DNA of 37,337 nt from Planctomycetota bacterium (GCA_028280785.1 JANQLF010000196.1:1-37337), one strand, 5' to 3'. Positions 1-8,090 are shown, counted from the first letter of the stretch. The notes: generated by a model not told the origin, from the sequence alone. Numbers and translations: made by a program.

Positions 1-297
1 ACGGCACGGTAAGTTACGCGCGTGGCGATAGCCACGGTAGCAACCGATTTCTTTGAAGCGCGCTACGTTAGCCTGCACTTCGCGTCGCAAGTTACCTTCA
101 ACGACGAAGTTTGCGTCGATAAAGTTTGCCAAGTGAGCGACTTCTTCTTCACTTAATTCGAAAGCGCGTTTGTTTTGATCAATGCCGCACTTGTCGCAGA
201 TAAGTTGAGCACGGACAAGTCCAATGCCGTAAAGATAGCGCAATGAATATGGCACTTTTTTGTTGTTTGGTAAATCAACACCGAGAATACGTGGCAT
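1..297 (-). CDS. rpsM: 30S ribosomal protein S13, partial (3' end outside window)
   Basis: S13 sits in the head of the small subunit and contacts the P-site tRNA and helix 42. The visible 99 codons start at an ATG (295-297) with MPRILGVDLPNNKKVPYSL and contain the helix-two-turn-helix region. They run on to the family motif IGCYRGYRHARNLP, normally followed by RGQRT. About 20 residues of the C-terminal tail lie beyond the window edge. The start is 10 bases downstream of rpmJ, so it belongs to the same transcript. The N-terminus (MPRILGV instead of the common MARIAGV) is of a type I associate with PVC bacteria, from memory. Confidence 0.95.
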   Translation of the reverse strand, partial: MPRILGVDLPNNKKVPYSLRYLYGIGLVRAQLICDKCGIDQNKRAFELSEEEVAHLANFIDANFVVEGNLRREVQANVARFKEIGCYRGYRHARNLPCR

Positions 298-307
298 AGT
301 TTTTCCT

Positions 308-421
308 TTAGCCCTGGCGCTGTTTATGCTTGGGGTTTGAACAAATGATACGGATGCGGCCTTTTCGCTTGATTACTTTGCAGTTTTCACAACGACGCCG
401 AACAGATGCGAGTACTTTCAT
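308..421 (-). CDS. rpmJ: 50S ribosomal protein L36
   Basis: This small gene encodes 37 residues beginning [20 protein letters not shown] and ending KHKQRQG. L36 is a zinc-ribbon protein near the peptidyl-transferase region of the large subunit. The zinc ligands are present: CENC near residues 11-14, C27 and H32, so this is the zinc-binding (C+) form. It lies 10 bases downstream of infA and 10 bases upstream of rpsM, which is the classical end of the spc block. Length and ends match the family exactly, so the call is firm despite the small size. Confidence 0.96.
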   Translation of the reverse strand: MKVLASVRRRCENCKVIKRKGRIRIICSNPKHKQRQG

Positions 422-431
422 GGCTCTGTCC

Positions 432-650
432 TTACGCTTCCCGATAAACGATACGACCACGGGTCAGGTCGTAGGGTGACATTTCCACCGTGACGGTATC
501 GCCAGGGAGGATACGGATGTAGTGCTGACGCATTTTACCCGAAATATGCGCCAAGATTTCATGCCCATTTTCTAGCTCGACTTTGAATCGCGCGTTAGGC
601 AATTTTTCTTTCACTTTTGCTTCTAAACGAATTGCTTCTTCTTTTGCCAT
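432..650 (-). CDS. infA: translation initiation factor IF-1
   Basis: IF-1 is a single OB-fold protein that occupies the 30S A site during initiation. The 72-residue product has the usual length and the conserved core: [18 protein letters not shown], then [19 protein letters not shown] and a terminal GRIVYR. It begins [20 protein letters not shown], where most homologues have MAKEDVIEVEGTV, so the N-terminal strand is somewhat diverged. It lies 8 bases after secY and just before rpmJ. infA inside the spc block occurs in Firmicutes, beta-proteobacteria and several other phyla. In E. coli it is elsewhere. Confidence 0.97.
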   Translation of the reverse strand: MAKEEAIRLEAKVKEKLPNARFKVELENGHEILAHISGKMRQHYIRILPGDTVTVEMSPYDLTRGRIVYREA

Positions 651-658
651 GGTATGTC

Positions 659-2002
659 CTAGAACCGCTTCCCGCCGCGCTTACCACCACCACTTGGTGC
701 AGGACCGCCACCCATAGGTGCTTGTCCGCCAACCATGTACTGATTCGCCATCAGGAATGAAGCTACTTTCTGAATAATATCCAAGGTTACACCAACCACG
801 ATCAAAAGACCAACACCACCCAATAAAACCTGCCCGGTATTACCTTGGAGATCCAAAGCAGGGCTGAATAAATCAGGCATCAAGGCAATCAGAGCCAGTG
901 AGAACGCACCGATAAAACTCAAACGGTTGCGACGATGCTCGATGTACTCAACGGTCTTACGACCAGGTTTGACACCGCGGATAAAGAAACCAGCTTGTTT
1001 AAAGTGGTTAGCCATATCGTTGAGGTCTTGGGTAATCGAAATGTAAAAATAGGTAAAGAAAATAATTAAACCGGCAAACAAGTAACGATAACCAGGTGTT
1101 CCATAGTTAAATAAGTCGAGGCCAATCGCGCCGAAAACCATACCAACAACCACCATGACTGGTGATGCGAAAATAACCGGAATCACGTTGGCTTGGTTGA
1201 GCATTAATGGCAACTGCGTTTGACCGCCACCCATGACTTTGTTGCCTTGGACGCGACGTTGTTGCTCTAAATTAATGCGGCGACGTGCCATAGTTAAAAC
1301 AACCATACCAGCGATAACTGCGAGTAAGATACCAATCAACAATACCGCTTTACCAACACCGAAGCCATCACTGCCACCGAGTTGCGCAATCGCACCTGGG
1401 AATGCAGCAAGAATACTGATCATAATCACAACCGATACACCGTTACCAACACCGTGACGGGTAATTTGCTCGGCGAGCCACAGAATAACCATCGAACCAG
1501 TGGTAATAATAATCATGCTACGTACTACAAATAAGAAGGTATTTGGCTCGGTTACTAATACCGCACCACCATCAGATTGATTTGCCAAAGCGTAAGCCGC
1601 GATACCAGATTGTGCCAAGCAGATTAAAACCGTCGCATAGCGCGTATATTGGTTGATTTTACGTCGACCAACTTCGCCCTCTTTTTGCAACTCTTTAATT
1701 GCTGGGAAACTAAATGCCAATAATTGGAAAATAATAGAAGCAGAAATATACGGCATCACGCCTAAACCAAAAATAGAGGCGTTCGCAATCGCGCCTCCAT
1801 TAAACATATTTGCATATTGCAAAATCTTACCCATCGCACCGTCACCAGAGCGATTCACCAATTCTTTAATAGCGTCAACATCGATACCTGGAACAGGCAC
1901 AACGACGCCTAAACGATAAACCACAACACCAATCATAAAGGTGAAGAGGAATCGCTTAGCCAGTTCTGCAACTGGATTTTTAACCAGGTTATCCTCTGGC
2001 AT
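659..2002 (-). CDS. secY: preprotein translocase subunit SecY
   Basis: SecY is the pore subunit of the inner-membrane Sec translocon. The protein (447 residues from the ATG at 2002) has about ten hydrophobic segments, the plug-region pattern [17 protein letters not shown], and cytosolic loops with [16 protein letters not shown] and [11 protein letters not shown]. The C-terminus is an unusual Gly/Pro/Lys tail ([18 protein letters not shown]). A TTG one codon earlier is possible, but the ATG has a GGAAGAG ribosome site about five bases upstream. The gene overlaps the end of rplO by 14 bases, so the two are probably translationally coupled. Confidence 0.97.
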   Translation of the reverse strand: MPEDNLVKNPVAELAKRFLFTFMIGVVVYRLGVVVPVPGIDVDAIKELVNRSGDGAMGKILQYANMFNGGAIANASIFGLGVMPYISASIIFQLLAFSFPAIKELQKEGEVGRRKINQYTRYATVLICLAQSGIAAYALANQSDGGAVLVTEPNTFLFVVRSMIIITTGSMVILWLAEQITRHGVGNGVSVVIMISILAAFPGAIAQLGGSDGFGVGKAVLLIGILLAVIAGMVVLTMARRRINLEQQRRVQGNKVMGGGQTQLPLMLNQANVIPVIFASPVMVVVGMVFGAIGLDLFNYGTPGYRYLFAGLIIFFTYFYISITQDLNDMANHFKQAGFFIRGVKPGRKTVEYIEHRRNRLSFIGAFSLALIALMPDLFSPALDLQGNTGQVLLGGVGLLIVVGVTLDIIQKVASFLMANQYMVGGQAPMGGGPAPSGGGKRGGKRF

Positions 2003-2444
2003 CAATCTCTTCCACAGTTCCGCCAGCCTTTTCGATCGCTTCGCGAACCGATTTGGTGACTCGATGAACCTGCACGTTGACCTTTTTAGAAACGTCAGCG
2101 CCAGAAACTAATTTAATACGATCGTTTTTACCAGCGAGGCCAGCTGCAATTAGCGCATCAATAGTTAAATCACCATCAACACGTTCTACTGCTTTTGCTA
2201 ATTTCACTGCTTGGTAACGAGTGGTGTGGCGTGCATTGCTGAATCCGCGATAAGGAATGCGCATCCAGAATGGCATTTGTCCACCTTCAAATAATTGACG
2301 ATGAACGGTACCGCTACGAGAGCCTGCACCTTTGTGACCACGGCCACAGGTTTTACCATTACCAGAACCAGGACCGCGACCAACGCGATTGGCTTTCTTA
2401 CGACCGGTATCAACACTCAGAATGTCTTGTAAACTCATCTTCAT
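1989..2444 (-). CDS. rplO: 50S ribosomal protein L15
   Basis: L15 is a late-assembly large-subunit protein binding 23S rRNA domains II and V. The 151-residue product shows the basic glycine-rich N-terminal region KKANRVGRGPGSGNGKTCGR, then GHKGAGSR and GGQMPFWMRIPYRGF, and a globular C-terminal domain with VHRVTKSVREAIEKAGG. It follows rpsE after only five bases, and the rpsE stop codon forms part of its AAGG ribosome site. In most bacteria rpmD (L30) separates these two genes, and here there is no room for it. Confidence 0.97.
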   Translation of the reverse strand: MKMSLQDILSVDTGRKKANRVGRGPGSGNGKTCGRGHKGAGSRSGTVHRQLFEGGQMPFWMRIPYRGFSNARHTTRYQAVKLAKAVERVDGDLTIDALIAAGLAGKNDRIKLVSGADVSKKVNVQVHRVTKSVREAIEKAGGTVEEIDARG

Positions 2445-2449
2445 CTACC

Positions 2450-3031
2450 TTAGAGTTTGATTCCGCGCAGTTCTTCGTACTGCTCTTTGGTGCGCAATTG
2501 TTCGAGCGCATCAAATGTGGCTTTTACTAAGTTAATTGGGTTATTTGATCCGAATGATTTGGTCAGCACGTTGTGAATACCGAGTTTTTCGAGTACTGCA
2601 CGAACGGTCTTACCAGCAATTACACCGGTACCTTCAGCAGCTGGAATTAAACGAACAACTGCTGAGCCAAAGCGACCTTCCACCTCGTGTGGAATGGTGT
2701 CTTTAACAATTGGAAAACGTTGCATGGCTTTTTCACCAGCGCGCACTGCTTTGTCGATGCTGTTTGGTACTTGGCGGGCCTTGGCATAACCATAGCCAAC
2801 CTTGCCTTTACCATCGCCAAGAACGACAAATGCAGAGAAGCTCGAACGCTTACCACCTTTAACGACCTTGTCGCATCGGTTAATGCGTACGACTTCTTCT
2901 TCATAGAGCTTGCTACGTGATTCGCGTTGCTGACCACCACGTCCGCCGCCACCGCTTCCACGTTGACCACGGCCACCCTTCTTGTCATCGGGTGCTGCTG
3001 CTGCTGGATTGGCTGTTTCTTCCTGAGCCAT
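2450..3031 (-). CDS. rpsE: 30S ribosomal protein S5 with Gly/Arg-rich N-terminal extension
   Basis: S5 lies at the mRNA entry site and influences decoding accuracy. The canonical part starts near residue 43 (YEEEVVRINRCDKVVKGG) and includes FSAFVVLGDGKGKVGYGYAKA, the EVEGRFGSAVVRLIPA loop and GIHNVLTKSFGSNNPIN. At 193 residues it is longer than the usual 160-175. The extra N-terminus is low-complexity and rich in Gly, Arg, Lys and Ala, with an RGG-like stretch (GGRGQRGSGGGGRGGQQRES). The start ATG at 3031 is supported by AGAGGTAAC upstream. A 103-base leader with two strong hairpins separates it from rplR. Confidence 0.97.
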   Translation of the reverse strand: MAQEETANPAAAAPDDKKGGRGQRGSGGGGRGGQQRESRSKLYEEEVVRINRCDKVVKGGKRSSFSAFVVLGDGKGKVGYGYAKARQVPNSIDKAVRAGEKAMQRFPIVKDTIPHEVEGRFGSAVVRLIPAAEGTGVIAGKTVRAVLEKLGIHNVLTKSFGSNNPINLVKATFDALEQLRTKEQYEELRGIKL

Positions 3032-3057
3032 AAGGTTACCTCTGTAAGTGCAGTTAT

Positions 3058-3118
3058 GACAGCGATTTGCTGTCTGCCCTGCTTAGTGATCCAGACCCCT
3101 GGCAATTAGGGGGTCCGG
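3058..3118 (-). promoter_or_regulatory. Two consecutive hairpins in the rplR-rpsE leader
   Basis: On the transcript strand, the first hairpin (3091-3118) has a 9-bp stem, CCGGACCCC with GGGGUCUGG including one G-U pair, around a 10-base loop. The second (3058-3074) has the perfect stem GACAGC/GCTGTC around five bases. They lie just ahead of the rpsE ribosome site, in one of the longest gaps inside the operon. No U-run follows either stem, so they are more likely a regulatory or processing structure than a terminator. The structure is seen directly, and the function is inferred. Confidence 0.5.
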
Positions 3119-3134
3119 CAGTATGGAATGAGTC

Positions 3135-3503
3135 CTAAAATTGCAAGCCTTTGCCACGAGCTCCATCCGCCAAAGCCTTTACACGACCGGCGTAACGACG
3201 ACCACCACGGTCAAAGACCACCTGCTGAATACCGGCCGCAACGGCCTTTTCAGCGAGGGCTTCACCAACCGCAGTTGCAACTTCAATGGCGTTCTTGCCA
3301 TCTAAGCTGCCTTTGAGGTCTTTGGCAACACTGCTGCATGCAAGCAGCGTTTTGCCTTGGTCATCATCAATGATTTGTCCGTAGATATGTTTTTCGCTAC
3401 GGTAGATAGATAAGCGTGGGCGCTCAGATGTGCCGCTCGCCTTCTTACGAATGCGACGACGTTTTTTGGCGAGAGCCTTGGCTTTGGCTACGTTTTTGTC
3501 CAT
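3135..3503 (-). CDS. rplR: 50S ribosomal protein L18
   Basis: L18 binds 5S rRNA together with L5 and L25 in the central protuberance. The product has the normal length of about 120 residues. It contains a basic N-terminus (KALAKKRRRIRKKASGTSER), the core PRLSIYRSEKHIYGQIIDDDQ, then GEALAEKAVAAGIQQVVFDR and GGRRYAGRVKALADGARGKG, ending GLQF as expected. It follows rplF after a 76-base gap containing a stem-loop, and precedes rpsE after 103 bases. Such spacers are unusual for this otherwise compact operon and may hold internal control or processing sites. Confidence 0.97.
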   Translation of the reverse strand: MDKNVAKAKALAKKRRRIRKKASGTSERPRLSIYRSEKHIYGQIIDDDQGKTLLACSSVAKDLKGSLDGKNAIEVATAVGEALAEKAVAAGIQQVVFDRGGRRYAGRVKALADGARGKGLQF

Positions 3504-3521
3504 GTTAGGTACCTCATCAAA

Positions 3522-3565
3522 GGGGACGAACGCTTGCGGTAGCCTACCGCGCTTAACATCGCCCC
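3522..3565 (-). promoter_or_regulatory. Stem-loop in the rplF-rplR gap
   Basis: The 76-base spacer holds an odd palindrome, GCGGTAGGCTACCGC (transcript sense, 3536-3550). It is flanked by complementary arms GGGGCGA (3559-3565) and TCGTCCCC (3522-3529, one bulged base), so the whole region can fold into a two-tier stem-loop just upstream of the rplR ribosome site. No U-run follows. The pairing is visible in the sequence. A regulatory or RNase-processing role is inference only. Confidence 0.45.
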
Positions 3566-3579
3566 AATTGTGTTATTGA

Positions 3580-4116
3580 TTATTTTGCAGATTTACCTGC
3601 TTTGCGGCGTACGTACTCACCGACGTAACGAATACCTTTACCTTTATAAGGCTCAGGCTTACGAACGGCGCGAATTTCTGCAGCAATTTGACCAACCGCT
3701 TGCTTGTCGATGCCGGCGACATCGATGTGCGTTTGGTCTGGGCAAGTGAAGGTGATTCCTTCAGGTGCTTCGATCTCAACCGTGTGACAGAAGCCAACAT
3801 TGAGAACGAGCTTTTTGCCCTGGAGTTGTGCGCGATAACCAACGCCCTGAATTTCCAATTGCTTGGTGTAGCCTTCAGAAACACCGACAACGGTGTTATT
3901 AATCAGGCTGCGCAGGGTGCCGTGCATAGCGCGGGTTAATTTGTCTTCGTTTTTGCGCTCAAGTACAATATTACCATCAGCAATATTCACGCTGATCGCT
4001 TCATTAATATCAACACTTAAAGAACCCTTTGGTCCTTTGCATTCAAAAACATTACCGTTTACTTTGGCTTCGACGCCACTTGGTAAACTAATTGGTTGTT
4101 TTCCGACTTTACTCAT
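3580..4116 (-). CDS. rplF: 50S ribosomal protein L6
   Basis: L6 consists of two related domains and binds 23S rRNA near the sarcin-ricin loop and the L7/L12 stalk base. The 178-residue product has MSKVGKQPISLPSGVEAKV at the start, the mid-domain LRSLINNTVVGVSEGYTKQL followed by GVGYRAQLQGKKLVLNVGF, and the C-terminal signature EPYKGKGIRYVGEYVRRKAGK. Its length matches the family. It begins 23 bases after rpsH. I see nothing irregular apart from the structured spacer that follows the gene. Confidence 0.98.
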   Translation of the reverse strand: MSKVGKQPISLPSGVEAKVNGNVFECKGPKGSLSVDINEAISVNIADGNIVLERKNEDKLTRAMHGTLRSLINNTVVGVSEGYTKQLEIQGVGYRAQLQGKKLVLNVGFCHTVEIEAPEGITFTCPDQTHIDVAGIDKQAVGQIAAEIRAVRKPEPYKGKGIRYVGEYVRRKAGKSAK

Positions 4117-4139
4117 GGTGTTTCCTTAACTCAAACGAC

Positions 4140-4538
4140 CTAGCGTACTTCGCACAATACCTCGCCGCCGATGTTCATCTCACGACAATCACGGTCTGAC
4201 AAGATACCTTTATTAGTTGAAACAATGGCAATACCAAAACCGCCGAGAACTTCCTTCAGCTCACTGCCACCTTTGTAGGTACGGATACCAGGCTTTGATA
4301 TGCGCTGGATATTGTGGATAACGGATTCACCGTTGTCACTGTATTTTAAACCAACTTTAATGGTTTTCGCAGGCTTAGTATCAAGTACGTCAACGCGGGT
4401 AATATAACCCTCTTTCTTTAATACCTGACAAACACCCTCTTTAATTTTTGAGTGTTTAAAATTAACTTCATTCTTACCAGCTTGGATGCCGTTACGAATA
4501 ATAGTTAATGCGTCTGCGATTGGATCACTTTGACTCAT
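4140..4538 (-). CDS. rpsH: 30S ribosomal protein S8
   Basis: S8 binds helix 21 of 16S rRNA in the central domain. In E. coli it also represses its own operon by binding mRNA near rplE. The product from the ATG at 4538 has 132 residues, starting MSQSDPIADALTIIRNGI and ending with the conserved REMNIGGEVLCEVR. The middle shows RISKPGIRTYKG and the GFGIAIVSTNKGILSDRD signature. A longer frame is open upstream to 4583, but the ATG at 4538 has AAGGAA seven bases ahead and matches the family start, so it was chosen. Confidence 0.97.
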   Translation of the reverse strand: MSQSDPIADALTIIRNGIQAGKNEVNFKHSKIKEGVCQVLKKEGYITRVDVLDTKPAKTIKVGLKYSDNGESVIHNIQRISKPGIRTYKGGSELKEVLGGFGIAIVSTNKGILSDRDCREMNIGGEVLCEVR

Positions 4539-4548
4539 AATAAATTCC

Positions 4549-4854
4549 TTACCAACTGGCCTTCGATAAACCTGGGAGCACACCTTCGTGCGCTAATTTA
4601 CGCAGAGCAACACGGCTGATGCCGATGCGACCAACGTAGCCGCGTGGGCGACCAGTGATTTTACAACGATTGCGAATGCGATTGCGTGCACTGTTGCGAG
4701 GCAACTGAGTTAATGCAACGCGAGCCTCCATACGCTCTTCGAGGGTTAATGTCATGTCTTTTGAACGGGCGCGCAATTCTTCACGCTTGGCACGAAATTT
4801 ATCGGCCATTTGAACGCGTTGTTCGTTGCGGGCTACTTTACTTGTTTTTGCCAT
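4549..4854 (-). CDS. rpsN: 30S ribosomal protein S14 (zinc-independent type)
   Basis: S14 is a 30S head protein needed for late assembly. This copy has 101 residues, the long form without the CxxC zinc pairs. It retains MEARVALTQLPRNSARNR, then the conserved NRCKITGRPRGYVGRIGISR and the terminal GVLPGLSKASW. It sits between rplE (11 bases upstream) and rpsH (10 bases downstream), as in the standard spc order. The contrast with the zinc-binding L36 at the operon end is normal in many bacteria. Confidence 0.98.
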   Translation of the reverse strand: MAKTSKVARNEQRVQMADKFRAKREELRARSKDMTLTLEERMEARVALTQLPRNSARNRIRNRCKITGRPRGYVGRIGISRVALRKLAHEGVLPGLSKASW

Positions 4855-4865
4855 ATCGTTATACC

Positions 4866-5423
4866 TTATTTCTCACGCAGTGGCATGCCGATGCCCTTCA
4901 TGACCGCGAGTGATTTTTCAGGGTCACTGTTTTCTAAAACGATGGTGATTGATAAACCTTGATTGTGCTCAAGACGCTCGAGATCAACTTCTGGGAACAA
5001 CGCTTGTTCGGTTAAACCGAGGCTGAAGTTACCTTGCTTATCAAAACCTTTTGGGCTGATACCACGAAAGTCGCGAATACGTGGAATAGCCAAATGGATT
5101 AATTTATCCAAGAAGTTCCACATTTTTGGTCCGCGCAATGTTACCTTGGCACCAATTTTTTGGCCTTCACGACTGCGGAACTGAGCCACCGCCTTTTTAG
5201 CCTTGGTTACTGATGCTTTTTGACCTGCCAAAGCGGTCAAATGATCAGCAACAGTGTTGAGTATTTGTCCATCAGCAATCGCACGACCGACACCCATATT
5301 TAAACTCACCTTAGTGATTTTTGGGGCCGCCATTTTATTTTTAACGCCGAATTGCTCACATACTTGTGGCAAGACTTCATTAAATTTCTCGCGAGTGCTT
5401 TGTTGTAATGTTGCTTCTGTCAT
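4866..5423 (-). CDS. rplE: 50S ribosomal protein L5
   Basis: L5 binds 5S rRNA and contacts S13 and the P-site tRNA. The 185-residue product contains KITKVSLNMGVGRAIADGQI, the stretch LTALAGQKASVTKAKKAVAQ followed by FRSREGQKIGAKVTLRG, the DFRGISPKGFDKQGNFSLGL motif and a C-terminus with LAVMKGIGMPLREK. The N-terminus carries a short extension (MTEATLQQSTREKFNEV) within the family range. It follows rplX after 13 bases. In E. coli the S8 target lies at this gene's start. I saw no comparable structure here by eye. Confidence 0.98.
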   Translation of the reverse strand: MTEATLQQSTREKFNEVLPQVCEQFGVKNKMAAPKITKVSLNMGVGRAIADGQILNTVADHLTALAGQKASVTKAKKAVAQFRSREGQKIGAKVTLRGPKMWNFLDKLIHLAIPRIRDFRGISPKGFDKQGNFSLGLTEQALFPEVDLERLEHNQGLSITIVLENSDPEKSLAVMKGIGMPLREK

Positions 5424-5436
5424 GACTTCACTTTAC

Positions 5437-5784
5437 CTATTCGAAACGATGACCGCTTTTCTTCGAAACACGAACAACGCCATTCTCAGTACGTTCGCGA
5501 CGTACACGAGTTGCCTTGCCGGTATCTGGGTCAACAAGAGCCACGTTACTAATGTGAATCGGACGCAATTTTTGAACGCGACCACCTTCAACATTGGCTT
5601 GTGGGTTAGCACGAACGTGCTTGGTATTGTAAATAGCCGCATCGCCGTCGACTAAGACGCGTTGCTCTTTTACCTGTACTTCAACAACAGTGCCGGTTTT
5701 GCCGCGGCTTTTACCGCTAAGCACAATAACCGTATCACCTTTGCGTACATGGCATTTAGCTGTGTTATTTGCTGATTTTTTCAT
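5437..5784 (-). CDS. rplX: 50S ribosomal protein L24
   Basis: L24 is an assembly-initiator protein with a KOW motif that binds the 5' end of 23S rRNA. The product (115 residues) has [20 protein letters not shown], which is the KOW core, followed by [19 protein letters not shown] and [19 protein letters not shown]. The N-terminus ([11 protein letters not shown]) is a few residues longer than most. It lies 10 bases after rplN in the usual L14-L24-L5 order. Confidence 0.98.
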   Translation of the reverse strand: MKKSANNTAKCHVRKGDTVIVLSGKSRGKTGTVVEVQVKEQRVLVDGDAAIYNTKHVRANPQANVEGGRVQKLRPIHISNVALVDPDTGKATRVRRERTENGVVRVSKKSGHRFE

Positions 5785-5794
5785 GCCTCTTACC

Positions 5795-6163
5795 TCAGAC
5801 CACTTCCGGTGCTAATGAAATGATCTTCATAAAATTTTTGCCGCGCAGTTCACGAGCAACTGGGCCAAAAATACGTGTGCCGCGTGGGTTGCCGTCTTTA
5901 TCGATTAATACAACAGCGTTGGAATCAAATTTCACATAGCTGCCGTCTTCACGACGAATGGGCGCAGCGGTGCGAACAATTACTGCCTTACAAACAGTCT
6001 TTTGTTTCACTTCGCTGTTGGGTGCTGATTTTTTGACACTGACAACGATGATATCACCAACCTTCGCATAGCGACGGCGTGAACCACCTAACACTTTGAC
6101 GCACATAACTTGCTTAGCGCCGGTGTTATCAGCAACATCAAGAAAACTTTCCATTTGGATCAT
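5795..6163 (-). CDS. rplN: 50S ribosomal protein L14
   Basis: L14 forms part of an intersubunit bridge and the binding site for the silencing factor RsfS. The 122-residue product has [40 protein letters not shown] and [20 protein letters not shown], then FGPVARELR and [12 protein letters not shown] at the end. The combination GGSRRRYA and SLAPEV resembles Chlamydia L14 as I recall it. That is one of the reasons for suggesting a PVC-group host. It follows rpsQ after 28 bases. Confidence 0.98.
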   Translation of the reverse strand: MIQMESFLDVADNTGAKQVMCVKVLGGSRRRYAKVGDIIVVSVKKSAPNSEVKQKTVCKAVIVRTAAPIRREDGSYVKFDSNAVVLIDKDGNPRGTRIFGPVARELRGKNFMKIISLAPEVV

Positions 6164-6191
6164 AATTTAGTCCTTGATCGCCTATTATTCT

Positions 6192-6464
6192 TTAAACTGC
6201 ACGCGTAACGATGTTAACCAAACGCCAACGTTTGAGTTTTGATAAGGGACGCGTTTCAATAATTTGAACCGTGTCGCCTGATTTAGACTCATTCTTTTCA
6301 TCATGCATATGGTATTTAGTAGAACGCTTAACGAACTTCTTGTAGAGTGGATGCATAGTATGTTCGACCACTTCGACCACACGAGTCTTGTCCATTTTGT
6401 CAGAGACAACGGTACCGACTACGCGTTTGCGATTGCCGCGGGTTTTAACTGCTGCTTCGCTCAT
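6192..6464 (-). CDS. rpsQ: 30S ribosomal protein S17
   Basis: S17 is an OB-fold primary binder of the 5' domain of 16S rRNA. The 90-residue product shows [20 protein letters not shown], then [19 protein letters not shown] and a tail [20 protein letters not shown], all typical of the family. The start ATG overlaps the end of rpmC by four bases, so translation of the two genes is probably coupled. Length and domain boundaries match normal S17. Confidence 0.98.
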   Translation of the reverse strand: MSEAAVKTRGNRKRVVGTVVSDKMDKTRVVEVVEHTMHPLYKKFVKRSTKYHMHDEKNESKSGDTVQIIETRPLSKLKRWRLVNIVTRAV

Positions 6465-6673
6465 GCTTGCACCTCAGCTTTTTTCTTTTCATTGATAATG
6501 GTTAATTTGCGAGCGATATCGCGACGCAATTGGCGAGACTTCACGCCATGACCAGTACCTTCTGCAACTTGCTCAAAGCGACCATTTAAGAGTTCTTGAC
6601 GATTCTCTTTTATTGAAGCTTGTAAATCTTCGACGCTTTGTTGACGCAATTCTTCTATTTCTGATTTTTTCAT
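6461..6673 (-). CDS. rpmC: 50S ribosomal protein L29
   Basis: L29 is a small two-helix protein near the polypeptide exit tunnel that helps dock SRP and trigger factor. The 70-residue product [20 protein letters not shown] contains the family signature [18 protein letters not shown] in its second half. A glycine-containing linker ([10 protein letters not shown]) separates the helices. It lies four bases downstream of rplP and overlaps rpsQ by four bases. Confidence 0.96.
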   Translation of the reverse strand: MKKSEIEELRQQSVEDLQASIKENRQELLNGRFEQVAEGTGHGVKSRQLRRDIARKLTIINEKKKAEVQA

Positions 6674-6677
6674 GTCA

Positions 6678-7097
6678 TTAATCCTCGCGCTTCACCATGC
6701 GCGTTTTGATTGGCAGCTTGTGGGCTTGGCGACGCAAGGCTTCGCGCGCCATGTCTTCGCTAACACCAGACAATTCAAAAAGAACGGTGCCAGGACGAAC
6801 ACGTGCAGTCCAAAAGCTGACCTCACCTTTACCTTTACCCATACGCGTTTCAGCAGGGCGACCGGTAACCGATGTATGCGGGAAAATGCGAATCCACATT
6901 TTACCAACACGACCGAGGTAGTGGTTTGCCGTAACACGAGCTGATTCAATTTGACGTGCAGTGACGTTACCGCCTTCAAGTGCTTGAAGACCATATTCAC
7001 CAAACGACACCTTGTTGCCACGGCTTGCTTTATGTTCTTTATTGAAGCCACGGGTATGTGGCTTACGGAATTTAGTACGGCTTGGTAATAGAGGCAT
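6678..7097 (-). CDS. rplP: 50S ribosomal protein L16
   Basis: L16 lies close to the A site and is needed for peptidyl-tRNA positioning. The 139-residue product has the conserved FGEYGLQALEGGNVTARQIE, GRVGKMWIRIFPHTSVTGRP and AETRMGKGKGEVSFWTARVR. The start MPLLPSRTKFRKPHTRGFNK contains a segment (GFNKEHKASRGNKV) that differs from the usual KGNAKGG loop. The final base of the rpsC stop region overlaps the ATG, so the genes are coupled. Confidence 0.98.
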   Translation of the reverse strand: MPLLPSRTKFRKPHTRGFNKEHKASRGNKVSFGEYGLQALEGGNVTARQIESARVTANHYLGRVGKMWIRIFPHTSVTGRPAETRMGKGKGEVSFWTARVRPGTVLFELSGVSEDMAREALRRQAHKLPIKTRMVKRED

Positions 7098-7750
7098 TAG
7101 AGATTACCTTCCTCTTTTTTCAGATCGCGGTAGCGACCATGATTGATCCACGTGCGTACACCAATAATGCCGTACGTGGTCATGGCTGTTGCATAACCGT
7201 AGTCAATTTTGGTGTGCAGCTGGTTCATCGGTACGCTGCCTTCGCTTTCTTTTTCACTGCGTGCAATTTCAGCACCACCAAGACGACCAGAAATGCGAAC
7301 GATACAACCTTTGGCACCTTCACGCATAGTGTTTTCAACACCACGCTTCATGGCGCGACGGAATGAACCGCGACGTTCTAATTGCTCAGCTACGCTTTGT
7401 GCTACTAATTGCGCAGATAAATCAGGTTTGCGAACTTCAATGATATTAACTTTAACTTTTTGCTCAGTTAAGTGCTCAAGGTATTTCGTAACATTATCAA
7501 TTTCAGCACCGCGCTTACCAATGATCACACCAGGGCGACCACTAAATAAGGTAACAGTGATGCGCTCTACTTTACGCTCGACGTGAATCTTTTCGATCGC
7601 CGCAGCTTTAAAACGCTTACGCAAGTAGGTGCGAATTTTGTAATCGTTGGCTACATTGTCGCCGTAACTAACACCACGAGCAAACCAAGTGCTACGATGT
7701 GGCTCAGTGATACCGATACGAAAACCAAGTGGATTAATTTTTTGACCCAT
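7097..7750 (-). CDS. rpsC: 30S ribosomal protein S3
   Basis: S3 forms part of the mRNA entry channel and has helicase activity with S4 and S5. The 217-residue product carries MGQKINPLGFRIGITEPHRS, the KH-domain core RPGVIIGKRGAEIDNVTKYL (GxxG type), a second domain with EQLERRGSFRRAMKRGVENT, and GCIVRISGRLGGAEIARSE followed by YGIIGVRTWINHG. Length is normal for forms lacking a long C-terminal tail. It lies five bases downstream of rplV. Confidence 0.98.
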   Translation of the reverse strand: MGQKINPLGFRIGITEPHRSTWFARGVSYGDNVANDYKIRTYLRKRFKAAAIEKIHVERKVERITVTLFSGRPGVIIGKRGAEIDNVTKYLEHLTEQKVKVNIIEVRKPDLSAQLVAQSVAEQLERRGSFRRAMKRGVENTMREGAKGCIVRISGRLGGAEIARSEKESEGSVPMNQLHTKIDYGYATAMTTYGIIGVRTWINHGRYRDLKKEEGNL

Positions 7751-7755
7751 GTGAT

Positions 7756-8088
7756 CTATTCCTTCTCAACCGCTACAACGATGTGGCTGCAACGACGTTT
7801 GATGGGGTGTGCTGAACCGCGAGCAACAGGTTGGTAACGTTTCATGGTCCAACCTTCATCAACGCGACACTCAGTGACCTTGAGGTCGAGTGGGTCAACA
7901 CCACCAACGCTAGAGGCATTGGCAACGGCGCTTTGTAAAACTTTACGTAAGAAGTAAGAACCGCGACGTTGATCGAATTCCAACACGTTAAGTGCATCTT
8001 CGACACGCTTGCCACGAATAAGGTCGGCACTGAGGCGCACCTTACGTGGGCTGATGCGGGCATTACGTTGAACGGCTTTATATTGCAT
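7756..8088 (-). CDS. rplV: 50S ribosomal protein L22
   Basis: L22 has a long hairpin that lines the exit tunnel and is a site of macrolide-resistance mutations. The 110-residue product has YKAVQRNARISPRKVRLSAD, LIRGKRVEDALNVLEFDQRR and the tunnel-hairpin region RVDEGWTMKRYQPVARGSAH, ending HIVVAVEKE. The hairpin sequence looks intact. It lies two bases after rpsS and five bases before rpsC. Confidence 0.98.
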   Translation of the reverse strand: MQYKAVQRNARISPRKVRLSADLIRGKRVEDALNVLEFDQRRGSYFLRKVLQSAVANASSVGGVDPLDLKVTECRVDEGWTMKRYQPVARGSAHPIKRRCSHIVVAVEKE

Positions 8089-8090
8089 GT

